Source: Streptomyces hyaluromycini (GTDB lineage Bacteria; Actinomycetota; Actinomycetes; Streptomycetales; Streptomycetaceae). Taken from it: DNA of 64,000 nucleotides. The number at the start of each line of letters is the position of its first letter. Position 1 is the first letter of the stretch. The stretch is from contig NZ_BCFL01000019.1 in the NCBI RefSeq assembly GCF_002217755.1, positions 434,001 through 498,000 on the forward strand, in the 5' to 3' direction. The notes under the pieces were generated by a model. That model was not told the DNA's origin. It did no database searches and saw nothing but the letters and a program-made list of their open reading frames with translations. A program made the position numbers and the translations under genes. This document shows positions 1 through 11,030 of this stretch, piece after piece.

Positions 1-6
1 GCCGCC

Positions 7-219
7 TCACCGGTGAGAACACCCCGTGTAGCGGGCCCGCACCGCCAGCACCAACGAGTGACTGGTGCTGCCACGGCGCACGATCTGCTGCAGCCGCTGC
101 CCCTCCTGGTCATCCGCGACCGGCAGCCCAACCGGCCGAACGCCACCGGCAGAACCCGCAACTGGAAGGAAGCCATCAACACCCTCGCCGGCTACTACGG
201 CGACCGCGTCACCGACCAC
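7..219 (-). pseudogene. possible IS630-like transposase N-terminal remnant
   Basis: An open minus-strand stretch encodes a segment reading QRLQQIVRRGSTSHSLVL followed by RAR. This resembles the N-terminal helix-turn-helix start of IS630-type transposases, but the rest of the protein is missing. It lies at the window edge, so the true extent is unknown. The resemblance is short and from memory. From 220 to 398 I see no gene, only an A-rich tract near 250-262. Confidence 0.22.
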
Positions 220-398
220 CAGTAGGCAAACAGAGCACCGGGCTTACACAAAGAAAAAAAAGACACTCTCCGTCGCCCTCGATCGACAACCTCACCAAGC
301 GCATAACGGACGAGACGACACCCACCTGGCGAGGAAATTACTGGAACATGAAGAGCAATCCGCCTAGATCAAACGCCCTTTCAGGGGCGGTCCTGGTG

Positions 399-1400
399 CT
401 ACTTCAGCTTACCCCGGTCCTTTGGCAGCACCACCTGGGGGGAATTCGGCGCGGTGCGGTATCGGCCGGATTCGACGATCCAGCGGGCGTGTGCGGCTGT
501 GATGGCGCGCAGGGTGTTCGTCGTGTCCGTGAGGGCGCGGATCTCAGGACCAGGCAGGCGCCGGAACTGCTCCAGCAGAGCGTCTTCGTAGTCGAGGAGG
601 TCTCCGACGCGGCTGGTGATTTGCCGTTCCACCAGTGTTGAGGCTTCCTTGCGTCCGCACCCGAGGGTGTGGGCGAGGACGGCGACGTAGTTGTCGTGGT
701 TACCGATGGCAGATTCCTTGCTGAACGAGGCGAGATCGTTGCGCCAAGCGGTGATCTGGTTGGAACAAGTGGTCAGGTAGCGCCAGGCGATGGTGCGGGT
801 GGCCGGCGTGGGGGCCTCGTGCGGGTGGACGGCTTCGATCAGGTCCCACATGAACATGCCGTTGGACCATGGGCGCAGGTCCATGAAGGCGGCCAGCGAG
901 GGTACTCGGGGCCCCGCTCTCAATCTTGCCTCCCAGGCCAGCGCCTGGCCGTGGCGGGAGAGATGGCGGATGAACCGGTCTCGCCAGGCGGGGGACAGGC
1001 TTTCAGGTAGTCGGTGCCACTGCTCACGGATCGCCCGTACCAGAGGGTCTTGGGGTTCGACGTTCTGCCCGGCCAGGACGGCTGTGATCTGTTGGTACAG
1101 GGTCTGGATGTGATCCGGCTGCGCGGTGCTCTGCTCGCTGCGGTCATCCAGGGCGAAGAGGATGACCAGCCAGCGGGCGTAGGTGCGGACCCGGGTGGCG
1201 GGTTCGGCGGGAAAGATGCGGGCAGCCAGGCGGGGGAAGCGGGCCTGACGGAGCACGTCCACGCCTTGGGGAGCCAGGCCCTGTTCGGCGGCCCATTGGT
1301 GGGTGTCCGACTCGATTTCGTCGCTGTCGGTGTGAAGGCCGTCGGGGGCGAGCCCAAGTTCGGCGAAGGCGTCGGCTGGCGGGCGGGACATGGAGGACAT
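399..1400 (-). CDS. class I terpene synthase
   Basis: A 333-residue protein of the size of bacterial class I terpene cyclases, which ionise a prenyl diphosphate and cyclise it in the cytoplasm. The Asp-rich motif is DDRSE at residues 85-89 (DDxxE type). The second metal site is NDLASFSKE at 221-229, an intact NSE triad, and the family's late RY pair is at 313-314. The ATG at 1400 is chosen because AGGAG lies about 7 bases upstream; the frame stays open further upstream but without a good ribosome site. A second ATG occurs three codons later. All catalytic motifs are intact, so it is probably active. The product cannot be read from sequence. The polyprenyl synthetase-like gene 5.5 kb away may supply its substrate, though about 1.1 kb of weakly coding DNA separates this gene from that operon. 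Confidence 0.9.
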   Translation of the reverse strand: MSSMSRPPADAFAELGLAPDGLHTDSDEIESDTHQWAAEQGLAPQGVDVLRQARFPRLAARIFPAEPATRVRTYARWLVILFALDDRSEQSTAQPDHIQTLYQQITAVLAGQNVEPQDPLVRAIREQWHRLPESLSPAWRDRFIRHLSRHGQALAWEARLRAGPRVPSLAAFMDLRPWSNGMFMWDLIEAVHPHEAPTPATRTIAWRYLTTCSNQITAWRNDLASFSKESAIGNHDNYVAVLAHTLGCGRKEASTLVERQITSRVGDLLDYEDALLEQFRRLPGPEIRALTDTTNTLRAITAAHARWIVESGRYRTAPNSPQVVLPKDRGKLK

Positions 1401-1410
1401 TGACGGACTC

Positions 1411-1638
1411 CTACTGGGAAGTTGCGCTGGAGAAGAGGGCAAGGTCTGTGGGCGTGGACGAGCGCCAGCAGAGCCCTTCAGCAGCCCCTTTCTCAACGGT
1501 GATGGCGATGTCCTGGACCGTGCGGTCCGCTCGAGCTGCCAGCACCGGCATCCCGAAGGTAAACAAGTAGGCGCCGCGGGTAAGGTCGCCGAGCGCATGC
1601 AAGCGAGGATCGGTCAAGCCGCGCGTTGGAGGGCGCAA
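1411..1638 (-). CDS. small hypothetical protein upstream of the terpene synthase
   Basis: A 75-residue frame ending 10 bases before the terpene synthase start. It includes DLTRGAYLFTFGMPVLAARA and reads like protein in composition, but I recognise no family. Its first codon in this frame would be TTG with no clear ribosome site, so a shorter start or no translation is possible. If real it would be cotranscribed with the terpene synthase. Confidence 0.28.
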   Translation of the reverse strand: MRPPTRGLTDPRLHALGDLTRGAYLFTFGMPVLAARADRTVQDIAITVEKGAAEGLCWRSSTPTDLALFSSATSQ

Positions 1639-1640
1639 GA

Positions 1641-2025
1641 ACTCAGGTAGACGAAATCTGAGCTGATGTCATCCAGTCGGAATGATATTTCGCGAGACAT
1701 CAGTTTCGTTTCATTTGCGTGATCCCCAATCTGAAGAGCTGAGTGGCAGACTGGTTCTTCAAACGGAAACTGGCCGCCGTGACGATCACACAGACAGCCG
1801 ACTCGGCGGCGGAGCCGCTCTCGCTGATTCCAGTGCGAAGGTGCCGTATTCGCTTCGAATTTGATTACGCTCGGTCGGCAGCCTCCTCCGACCGGAAGAT
1901 TGGCTTGTATTCGGTCGCCGCTTCACGGCTACTGCCTAACTGTAAGAGGCGTAATTGTCGCTATCGAGACAGGAATGTGACAAATCATTGTCAAAAGCCG
2001 TCAATGGGTGGACCGGACACGCAAG
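1641..2025. other. intergenic stretch without recognisable gene
   Basis: I see no convincing coding sequence on either strand. The base composition is lower in GC than the surrounding genes, for example around 1670-1780 and 1920-1990. This fits a promoter region or an old insertion boundary upstream of the terpene synthase unit. Confidence 0.4.
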
Positions 2026-2412
2026 CTACCGGTACTTGGGCTGCGGCAGGAATCCCCGCTGCTCGGGGGTGCGTTCGACGATGTCGACGTCGCGCCCAGG
2101 CCGAGGTCGTGTGCGACGACCTGGTTCTTGAAGCCCTGGTCGACTGCCGACGGCGAGTGCGTCGACGCGGTGAGTCCGGAGCTGCTCGACGAGATCTACG
2201 CGGACAAGGCACTCATGACCCACGTCCCCGAGAGTTCGTAACGCGATCTTGCTGGGGTGTTCCTGATCGAGCGTGACCAGCGCGACGATTCCGCCGTCGT
2301 GAGGTGTGGGGAACCGGCCGTGGATCGTGGACGATGACTTGTGGGCGGTGAGTAGCTGTTTCTGATCCTCCCCCTCGGCCGTCCAGCGTCCCGTGACGAA
2401 GTCCGCCATCAT
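2026..2412 (-). CDS. hypothetical protein, possibly degenerate
   Basis: A 128-residue frame whose first 60 residues (starting MMADFVTGRWTAEGEDQ) look protein-like. The C-terminal half is Arg/Pro-rich and looks like out-of-frame translation. I recognise no family. It may be the intact start of a gene frameshifted near position 2230, because a competing plus-strand frame (2008-2241) looks equally plausible there. It sits between the terpene synthase and the FAD oxidoreductase. Confidence 0.27.
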   Translation of the reverse strand: MMADFVTGRWTAEGEDQKQLLTAHKSSSTIHGRFPTPHDGGIVALVTLDQEHPSKIALRTLGDVGHECLVRVDLVEQLRTHRVDALAVGSRPGLQEPGRRTRPRPGRDVDIVERTPEQRGFLPQPKYR

Positions 2413-2542
2413 GCCTCGACCATGCCCGGAATCGCCCGCATTGCGAAGCGGCTTCCCTGAAGCCGCACCTGACTCACCGTCACCCCGCTAGCCTCGAAAC
2501 TGCGCCTTTGACCAGCGGGAATGGTGAAGTCCCACTGGAGTA

Positions 2543-3967
2543 CTAAATCGACAGGCGACCAGGCTCTCGTGTTGCCGCGAGCAGGGCACGGCGGTCGGGG
2601 CCGTCGGCGTAGCGGGGCGCGTGCGCGGCCAGTTCGGCGAACCGGGCCATGAGGCCCGGTTTTCCCATGGCCTCTCGCGCGTCCGTGAGCAGGAAACCGA
2701 TCTCGGCGAGCGCGCGCATGACACCGGCGTCCCGCAGGGCGGCGGTCCGTCCGGCGACGTGCTGGTTCCAGGCGGGGTCGGGGCTGTGGTAGGCCTCGCC
2801 CCGCATATCGGCGGCTATCTCGGCCTGGCGGTGCGTTTCCCAGGCGGCCAGCCCTGACCAGAGAGGTGTGAGGTGACGCTCTGTCAGATCATCGAAGTGA
2901 AGGACCAGTTCGGTGTCCGTAGCGCGGAGAGTGTCGCGCAGGATGGTGGCCTGCATGATGCCGAGGGTGATGCCGAGACCGAACTGCGGATTGGTGGTGG
3001 CCCAGGCGTCCCCCACCGTCACCAGCCCCGTCACGAGCGGCCGTCCGGCGTGCACGAGCCGGCGCCGCACAGTATGTATCCCGCCCACGGCGACGACGCC
3101 ACCCAACGGTTCCCCCTGCGCCCAGGGCGCCAGACCGGGATACAGGGCCGCCGTCCGCTGCCAGATGTCGCCGTGGGCCAGCCGCCTGAGGTCCTGGTCG
3201 GCGCCGGACGTGACCAGGGTCATCGACCAAGTGCCGTTGTCGCCGGGAACGACGATGACCGACACGCTGTCGTGGTGGTGCAGGGGCCAGGGCGCCGGTC
3301 CGAGGAGGTGTCCGTCCGCGGCGCGGAAGTGTTGGGTGTAGTAGCGGAATCCCCGGTTCGTTCCCCGCTCCCTCCCCTCCGGCCCGGTGGTTGTGACAGC
3401 AGGCAGCGCGGTGGTGAACCCGCCACGGCCGGAGGCCACCACGACCAGGTCGGCCGTGATGTGTTCGCCGTGGTCCAGCACGACTCCGGTGACGTGCCCG
3501 CCGGGCACTCCGGGAGCGTCCTCGGCCGACAGCCTGGTGGCCCGTACACCGCGCCGCAGTGTGATGCCTGAGGTGCGCCCTGCCACCGCAAGCAGGGCGG
3601 CCTCCAGTACCGGGCGGCGTGCCGCGACCGTGCCGAACCGTGCGTCGCCCGATTCGGCCATGCCTTCGGGCAGCAGGCTCAGCGCGCCGACGATCATGTT
3701 GTGGCGGTGGCCTCCCCACCGCACCACCTCGGACACCGTCTCAGGCAACTCCCGCCGCAGCACGGAGTGTCCGGCCGGGGCGAGGGCGTGCGCGGCGGCG
3801 AACTGGCGCACCCCGGGCCGCCGCCACTTCTGCCAGACGCCGTAGGGGCCGTCGGCGGGCGGCGACGGGTCCTGGTCGACCACGGTGACGCGATGTCCGT
3901 CCGCAGCCAGCAACATGGCCGTGACCAGGCCGGTTGGGCCCGCTCCGACAATCAGTGTGTGAATCAT
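2543..3967 (-). CDS. FAD-dependent oxidoreductase/monooxygenase
   Basis: A 474-residue flavoprotein. The N-terminal dinucleotide fold has GAGPTG at residues 8-13 with the usual beta-alpha-beta start. A late GDAWATTNPQFGLG segment matches the GD motif that contacts the FAD ribityl chain in group A flavin monooxygenases and epoxidases. A middle segment with RYYTQHFR is seen in a Streptomyces family annotated only as FAD-dependent oxidoreductase. The start is ATG with AGGAG 6 bases upstream. It is the last gene of a minus-strand operon, 36 bases after the ABC transporter gene. By context it probably oxidises a prenyl-derived or peptide product; the substrate is inference. Confidence 0.85.
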   Translation of the reverse strand: MIHTLIVGAGPTGLVTAMLLAADGHRVTVVDQDPSPPADGPYGVWQKWRRPGVRQFAAAHALAPAGHSVLRRELPETVSEVVRWGGHRHNMIVGALSLLPEGMAESGDARFGTVAARRPVLEAALLAVAGRTSGITLRRGVRATRLSAEDAPGVPGGHVTGVVLDHGEHITADLVVVASGRGGFTTALPAVTTTGPEGRERGTNRGFRYYTQHFRAADGHLLGPAPWPLHHHDSVSVIVVPGDNGTWSMTLVTSGADQDLRRLAHGDIWQRTAALYPGLAPWAQGEPLGGVVAVGGIHTVRRRLVHAGRPLVTGLVTVGDAWATTNPQFGLGITLGIMQATILRDTLRATDTELVLHFDDLTERHLTPLWSGLAAWETHRQAEIAADMRGEAYHSPDPAWNQHVAGRTAALRDAGVMRALAEIGFLLTDAREAMGKPGLMARFAELAAHAPRYADGPDRRALLAATREPGRLSI

Positions 3968-4003
3968 CGTCAGCTCCTGTACGGGGACACGACCGGTCGG
4001 CGG

Positions 4004-5866
<1,863 letters not shown>

Positions 5867-5939
5867 GCTGAGGTGATTCCTTTCGGGGCCCGGCGTCACG
5901 GCACCGCCGTCTCTCCGTCGGCCGCCGGGAGGGTGGGTA

Positions 5940-6899
5940 CTAGGAGTAGACGGTCACTTGGAGGCGGGGCGGCAGGGTCCAGCTGTGCGGCTCGAAGGCG
6001 ACCCGGGCCAGCGGCATACGGGTGGCGGCCTCGCACAGCACCCCCTCGAGGCGGTCCTGCTGGTGCGGGCTGAGATAGCCCAACATCAGGCTGTGCCACA
6101 CCACCGTACGCACCTCGCCGTCGGTGGGCCGGGCCAGTTCGGCCGCCAGCCAGTCGACGGCGTTCGCCTTGTCCACCCGTACGTCCGAGCGGGCGGCCAG
6201 GGCGATCGCGTCGTCCAGCTCCAGCCTCTCGACCTCCCGTTCGGGCGGCAGGAAGGAGTGCAGGATCAGGACGTCGGCGGGGTTCGCGGGATCGCGCGGG
6301 GCAAGGTCGCACCCGGCGCGCTCGACGATGGTGAAGTCGCCAGGCGGCCGGCCGTACGCGGCCAGGCGTACCGGCGAGTCCGGGGCGCCCCACTCCCAGC
6401 CGGGCCCGTACCAGCGGTACCGGTCGAGCAGCAGGTTCAGTCCGGCGCACGCGCCGATCTCCAGCAGCCGCACCTTCGGCGCGCCCAGCATGCCCAGCCC
6501 GGACAGCAGGACGCGTGCGCGGCCCGGTTCGTGCTGCTGGACGGGCAGGTCCAGCGCGGCCCGGGTGTGCCAGGGGTGGTCCAGCAGGGCCTGGGCGGAC
6601 AGCTGCCAGGTTCGCTCGGTGTATTGGGGGTCGCCGATCCCTGTGGTCAACTGTTCGAGGTGGTCGGCCAGTTCGGGTGCGAGACCGCTGAGCATGAGCC
6701 AACGCACCGCGGCTGCGGCCCGGATGCCGAACAGCGGCTGGTCGATCTGCGGGTGGTCGCCGATCAACGCCCAGACAGGTCCGCCCTGTTCGATGTCGTC
6801 GGCCAGCCGTTCCAGCAGGCCCGCCGACACGGGGGCATAGCCGGCCGAGCCGGCGGCCATGGCCCGCAGTTCGGTGATAGCGGGGTCAAGGGTGGTCAT
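5940..6899 (-). CDS. DUF2332 protein, possible methyltransferase-like fold
   Basis: A 319-residue cytoplasmic protein of the DUF2332 family. The segment LLEIGACAGLNLLLDRY is the family's hallmark and resembles motif I of SAM-dependent methyltransferases; a later SLMLGYLSP segment follows. No function is established for the family, so methyl transfer is inference from that glycine-rich motif. Its ATG overlaps the stop of the polyprenyl synthetase-like gene in an ATGA arrangement, so the two are translationally coupled. That makes a role in the same pathway likely. The next gene, the ABC transporter, starts 73 bases downstream. Confidence 0.85.
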   Translation of the reverse strand: MTTLDPAITELRAMAAGSAGYAPVSAGLLERLADDIEQGGPVWALIGDHPQIDQPLFGIRAAAAVRWLMLSGLAPELADHLEQLTTGIGDPQYTERTWQLSAQALLDHPWHTRAALDLPVQQHEPGRARVLLSGLGMLGAPKVRLLEIGACAGLNLLLDRYRWYGPGWEWGAPDSPVRLAAYGRPPGDFTIVERAGCDLAPRDPANPADVLILHSFLPPEREVERLELDDAIALAARSDVRVDKANAVDWLAAELARPTDGEVRTVVWHSLMLGYLSPHQQDRLEGVLCEAATRMPLARVAFEPHSWTLPPRLQVTVYS

Positions 6900-7903
6900 G
6901 CTGCGGTTCCGTCCTGGTTGCAGAGTCGGGAGGATGCGGCCGAGACGTCGGCCATCCACTGGATGACGTCCCGGTGGGGTGAGGGTGCGGCCAACTGGTG
7001 GAGCAGCAGGGACAGCCGGTTGTGGAGCGTGGCGATCCTGCGGTCGTATCCCACCGCCACGTCCGGCCGCCGCAGCCGCTCCCATACGGCGCCACGCGCA
7101 CCGGCGTCGCGCGTGGCGGCCGCGCGAGCGCGTCCCAGAGCCGCTGCCTCCGGAGGCGGCAGGGTCTCCAACGCGTAGGCCAGCAGCAGGGTGGGGGTGC
7201 CGTTGGCCAGGTCGGTGTCCAGGTCGGCGGTCAGCGGTGCCCGGTCGTTCGCGGTCTGCCGCAGTACCCCGAACAGCCGCCCGAGGACCCGCCAGCCGTG
7301 TACCTCCTCCCCGGTCCGGCCCGCCAGGAGCGCGGCCATTGCGGCGTCCCGGCCGTAGGCGGCGCCGGTTTTCCCGACGTAGCCGGTCATCGTCCGCCGC
7401 CAGGAGCCGTGACCGGCGTCCTGCGCCATGTCCGTGAGCTGGCCGTCGGCCGCTTCGATGGTGGTGCGGTTCAGTTCCTGGGCGAACGAGGCCTTGAGGG
7501 AGCCGGGGAGATCCGCTTCGCTGATCACTTCCTGGGGCAGCAGGGTGAGGCAGGCCGTGGACGCGACGGTGACCGCCGACGGGGACAGGCCCGCAGCGCG
7601 CGGATCGAACTCGCCGTCCATCACGTCGTCCAGCACCTCCGCACCGGCCCACCACAACCGGGACAGCAGGCACACCGGCAGCGCGGGCTCCATCTCACCG
7701 GCCAGGGCGCCGTACACCGGCAGGGCCAGCAGCCGGAGGGGGCTTACCGCGCTCGTGTCCGCTGCCAGCAGGGCCAGTACCGACCGCTCCAGCGCGGGGG
7801 AGCCCGCGCAGGCGGTACGGACTGCGGATCGCACCGCCGGGGCGAGCCGCCGTTGCTGCTCCAGGAGCAACTGGTAGGCCGCTTCGGCATCGTCGTGGGT
7901 CAT
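6896..7903 (-). CDS. polyprenyl synthetase-like class I isoprenoid enzyme (ComQ-like features)
   Basis: A 335-residue all-alpha isoprenoid synthase relative. The first Asp-rich motif is intact as DDVMD (residues 92-96), and the usual KT pair occurs in VGKTG (about 176-180). The second Asp-rich motif, normally DDxxD, is degenerate: QTANDRAPL at about 216-224, followed by the conserved-looking DLANGTPTL. Loss of the second motif is a feature of ComQ, which prenylates a peptide instead of elongating a chain. That likeness is inference and a divergent prenyl diphosphate synthase remains possible. The start is ATG with GAGGAAA about 8 bases upstream. It is the first gene of the operon with DUF2332, ABC exporter and FAD oxidoreductase. 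Confidence 0.83.
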   Translation of the reverse strand: MTHDDAEAAYQLLLEQQRRLAPAVRSAVRTACAGSPALERSVLALLAADTSAVSPLRLLALPVYGALAGEMEPALPVCLLSRLWWAGAEVLDDVMDGEFDPRAAGLSPSAVTVASTACLTLLPQEVISEADLPGSLKASFAQELNRTTIEAADGQLTDMAQDAGHGSWRRTMTGYVGKTGAAYGRDAAMAALLAGRTGEEVHGWRVLGRLFGVLRQTANDRAPLTADLDTDLANGTPTLLLAYALETLPPPEAAALGRARAAATRDAGARGAVWERLRRPDVAVGYDRRIATLHNRLSLLLHQLAAPSPHRDVIQWMADVSAASSRLCNQDGTAA

Positions 7904-8537
7904 AAGCCCGTTTCCTCGTCGGGGGGAAGAAACCGTGCGTGCCGGGGGGGATCGGCCATGTGCGGCTTCGTCCTCTGGAGATCTCGTACTGCCGCGGGCC
8001 CGAGGTTTGGTCCGGGAAGCCCGTGGAAAAGATGATCCGGACGGCGGGCCGCCCGCTCCTCGGCAATCCACGCAGTTACGGCGCCACGCAGCCCACGCGG
8101 CCCCCAGGGGCTGACCTGCCGTCCGAAGGGGCGACGGCCCCCAGACCGCGCTTTACCACCGGTTACTTTGATGCCGATTGGCCCGGGCGGCCGTTCTTGT
8201 GGGTGAACGTCACTCCATCCCCTGTCCGCTCTCCTCCCCGGGACGCGGCGTGGCGCTTTGGTACGACGTCGGCTGGCCACTTGTTCCGGCGGCGCTCGGT
8301 GCTCGGGTACCCGACCGAGACTTCGGATGAATGCTCGTATCTCCGTATGAACGGGGACGTATCGCCATCCGTTACTTCGATCGCAGCGCTCGGAAACTCT
8401 TGGCACAGGGAGCAGGACATGATGTACATGGACGACGACCCGCACGGCGCCCAACGGTGTGCCGTGTCCCGTTTTCCGCGGCCCGCCACGGGCAAGCCGG
8501 TCACCGGTCGCGGGTCCGGCAGCGGTGGGCGGCGCCG
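7904..8537. promoter_or_regulatory. divergent promoter region between operon and regulator
   Basis: About 630 bases separate the divergent starts of the polyprenyl synthetase-like operon and the LuxR-type regulator. No gene is convincing here. The regulator's frame remains open back to 8331, so an earlier start is possible. The arrangement suggests that both promoters lie here and that the regulator may act on this region; I could not identify an operator with confidence. Confidence 0.45.
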
Positions 8538-10973
8538 GTGACCACCGCACCCCGGCACGGCTGCGCCGCCTGTGGCGGACCGCTGCCCGCTGCCCTCCCC
8601 GGCCGCTCGACACCCCGTTACTGCTCCGGCGCGTGCCGTCAGCGGGCCTACCGGATGCGGCTGCGGTCGACCGACGTGGCGGCCGGTTCCTCGATGGCGG
8701 CACAGGCCCACATGACCAGTTTCGTCGGCCGTACCGACGAACTCGTCGAGCTCGTCCACCTGATCGGCGAGGCAAGGCTGGTCACTCTGACCGGTCCGCC
8801 CGGCGCGGGCAAGACCAGGTTGGCGATCGAGGCCGCCTCGGCGCGGCAGCGCGCCGGGCGTACGACGGTCGGGTACGTCGAACTGGACGCGGCTGCGGAT
8901 CTGCGGGACGTACGGGAGCGCATCGCCGACGAACTCACGCGCCCGGAGAACGCGGACCCGGCGGATCGGGGCGCCCGGCTGCTGGTCCTGGACGGCTGCG
9001 ATCATCTGCTCGACGCCTGCGGTACGGCGCTCACCGAGGTGTTCTCCCGCCTCCCAGGGCTGCGAGTGCTGGCCACAAGCCGGGAGGCGCTGCGGCACCC
9101 CGGGGAGGTGGTGTACCCGATCGCGGGACTTCCGGCTCCCCCGGGCGGCGGTGAGGAGACCGACGGCAGTCCCGCCGAGCTGCTGCGTTTTCCCGCGGTG
9201 CGGCTGTTCGCGGACCGGGCGCGCGCCGTGCTGCCCGGTTTCCGGGTTACCACGGCCAACGCCCGTCACATCGGCGCGTTGTGCGCCCGGCTGGGAGGTC
9301 TGCCGCTGGCCGTCGAACTGGCGGCACGGCAGACACGGGCCTTCCCGGTGGCGGAGCTCCACGAACAGTTGGACAAGGCGCCGCTGCACCTGCTGGCCGA
9401 AGGCTGGCGGACCGCGGTACCCCGCCACCGGAGCCTGCGGGCGGCCAACGACTGGAGCTACGGCCGGCTGACGGCCGACGAACAGTATCTGTTCCGCGTA
9501 CTGGCGGAGGCGCCGGGCGGGTTCGGACCCGACATGGCGGCCGCGCTCGTCGAGTCGGCGCTCGAACCCGCGGCCGTCCCAGGACTGCTGGCCTCCTTGG
9601 CGGCCAAATCCCTGATCACGGCGGTCCCGGATGTCACGCACGGGGCCCGATTCCGGATGCCGGAGACGCTCAGGTACTCGGCACGCGACCATCTGTCGGA
9701 CAGCGCCGAGCAGGACACCGTGCGCGAACGCGCCGCCGCCTGGTTCGTCACCGTCCTGGGCGACTTCGGGGACACCGGCGTACTCGGCCGCACCGGTGCG
9801 CGACGCCTCGCTGGGGAGCGGGTCAACCTGGAACACGTGCTCGCCCGGCCGAGCGCGGGCGACGACGAGCGCCGGGTGTTACTCAACGCCGCCGTCGAGA
9901 CGCTGGACATGCTCATGGGCGCCCCGGCAGCCGGTTCGTCCCCTACACAGGTTCCGGCTCCCGCGCCGGTCCTGGGCCTCGCGTCGGGAGGCGGCGAACC
10001 GGCCGCGCGGCACCGCCTCCGTGCATTGTCCGCGCAGGCGGTGCTCGCCATGTGGCACGGTCTGGACGCGTCCGCTCGACTGCTCACCCAGCGGGCGCGG
10101 ACCGAGGCGTTGCGCATCGGGGACCACGCGATGAGCGCCCGTACGGGTGCCCTGCTCGCTCTGCTGGAGCGACCGGGCCGCGGTCAGGCGGCCATCCGCA
10201 GGCTGCGTCAGTGTCTGGGCGCGAGTCGTCTCCAGGACGACATGCCAATGGTCGCGCTGTGCCTGTACCTGCTGGCACGGCAGGTGCTGACGACGGGGGA
10301 GGTGGACCACATGGCGGAGACCGTCGACGAGGCGCTCTCCGTCGTACGGGACGAACCCGTCGCCGGTCCGCTGCTGCCCCTCCTGTTGGCACGAGCGGCC
10401 GTGGCCCTCCATGACGACGATCACGTGCAGGCCGCCGACCGGCTGACCGAGTTGCTGCGCTGCGCCGACGGACGGACGGTGTGGAGCGCTGGTGCCCTGG
10501 AGGGTTTGGCGATCCTCGCCGCGCGGGGCCGGGCCCCCGAGCGGGCGCTGAAACTGCTGGGGAAGGCCGGGGAACTGCGCTCGGAAGTACCGTCCGCCGA
10601 CGGGTGGTGGTATGGGCAGGTGGACGCCGTGCGCTCCGGCGTGATTGCCGCGCTGCCCCAGCGGCAGGTGGCGGCGGCCATCACGGCTGGACGAGAGCTG
10701 ACGGTATCTCAAATCCAGCGCTGTGCTGAGGACTTGTTCTCCGTCACCGAGCGCGAGACCTCCCCCCGTTCGCCGCTGAGCGAGCGTGAGTGGCAGGTGG
10801 CCGTGCTGGTGTCCCAGGGGCTGACCAACCGTCAGATCGCCGAGCGAATCTATCTCTCGCCCCGGACGATCGACACCCACATCCGCAACATCCGCACCAC
10901 TCTGGGACTCGGTTCCCGCGCTCAGATCGCCGTGTGGGTCGTCCAGTCGACCCCGCACCGATCGGCCGGCTGA
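8538..10973 (+). CDS. LuxR-family ATP-binding regulator with N-terminal Cys cluster
   Basis: An 811-residue regulator. Four cysteines at about residues 9, 12, 29 and 33 (CAACGG and YCSGAC) form a small zinc-ribbon-like N-terminus. A STAND-type ATPase follows, with FVGR at about 62-65 and P-loop GPPGAGKT at 86-93. Next come a helical, probably TPR-like region and a C-terminal LuxR helix-turn-helix (SEREWQV, TNRQIAERIYLSPRTIDTH, about 745-805). Such proteins act as signal-gated activators of secondary-metabolite operons. I place the start at GTG 8538, just before the Cys cluster. No strong ribosome site is visible, and the frame is open to 8331. It diverges from the polyprenyl synthetase-like operon, its likely target. 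Confidence 0.85.
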   Translation: MTTAPRHGCAACGGPLPAALPGRSTPRYCSGACRQRAYRMRLRSTDVAAGSSMAAQAHMTSFVGRTDELVELVHLIGEARLVTLTGPPGAGKTRLAIEAASARQRAGRTTVGYVELDAAADLRDVRERIADELTRPENADPADRGARLLVLDGCDHLLDACGTALTEVFSRLPGLRVLATSREALRHPGEVVYPIAGLPAPPGGGEETDGSPAELLRFPAVRLFADRARAVLPGFRVTTANARHIGALCARLGGLPLAVELAARQTRAFPVAELHEQLDKAPLHLLAEGWRTAVPRHRSLRAANDWSYGRLTADEQYLFRVLAEAPGGFGPDMAAALVESALEPAAVPGLLASLAAKSLITAVPDVTHGARFRMPETLRYSARDHLSDSAEQDTVRERAAAWFVTVLGDFGDTGVLGRTGARRLAGERVNLEHVLARPSAGDDERRVLLNAAVETLDMLMGAPAAGSSPTQVPAPAPVLGLASGGGEPAARHRLRALSAQAVLAMWHGLDASARLLTQRARTEALRIGDHAMSARTGALLALLERPGRGQAAIRRLRQCLGASRLQDDMPMVALCLYLLARQVLTTGEVDHMAETVDEALSVVRDEPVAGPLLPLLLARAAVALHDDDHVQAADRLTELLRCADGRTVWSAGALEGLAILAARGRAPERALKLLGKAGELRSEVPSADGWWYGQVDAVRSGVIAALPQRQVAAAITAGRELTVSQIQRCAEDLFSVTERETSPRSPLSEREWQVAVLVSQGLTNRQIAERIYLSPRTIDTHIRNIRTTLGLGSRAQIAVWVVQSTPHRSAG

Positions 10974-10983
10974 CTGGACGACC

Positions 10984-11028
10984 GTAGGGCGACGGCCCGC
11001 ACCCACCGGGTGCGGGCCGTCGCCCTAC
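10984..11028. terminator. bidirectional terminator hairpin
   Basis: A perfect 21-bp inverted repeat (10984-11004 pairing with 11008-11028) with a 3-base loop lies between two convergent genes, 10 bases after the regulator and just before the lectin gene's stop. It should end transcription from both sides. There is no T-run, as is common in Streptomyces. Confidence 0.85.
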
Positions 11029-11030
11029 CG

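Noticed and set aside
8163..9836. A 557-residue open frame opposite the LuxR-family regulator
   Set aside because: It is antisense to a protein with clear P-loop and LuxR motifs; its composition (Gln/Arg/Gly-rich) is typical of antisense frames in GC-rich DNA.
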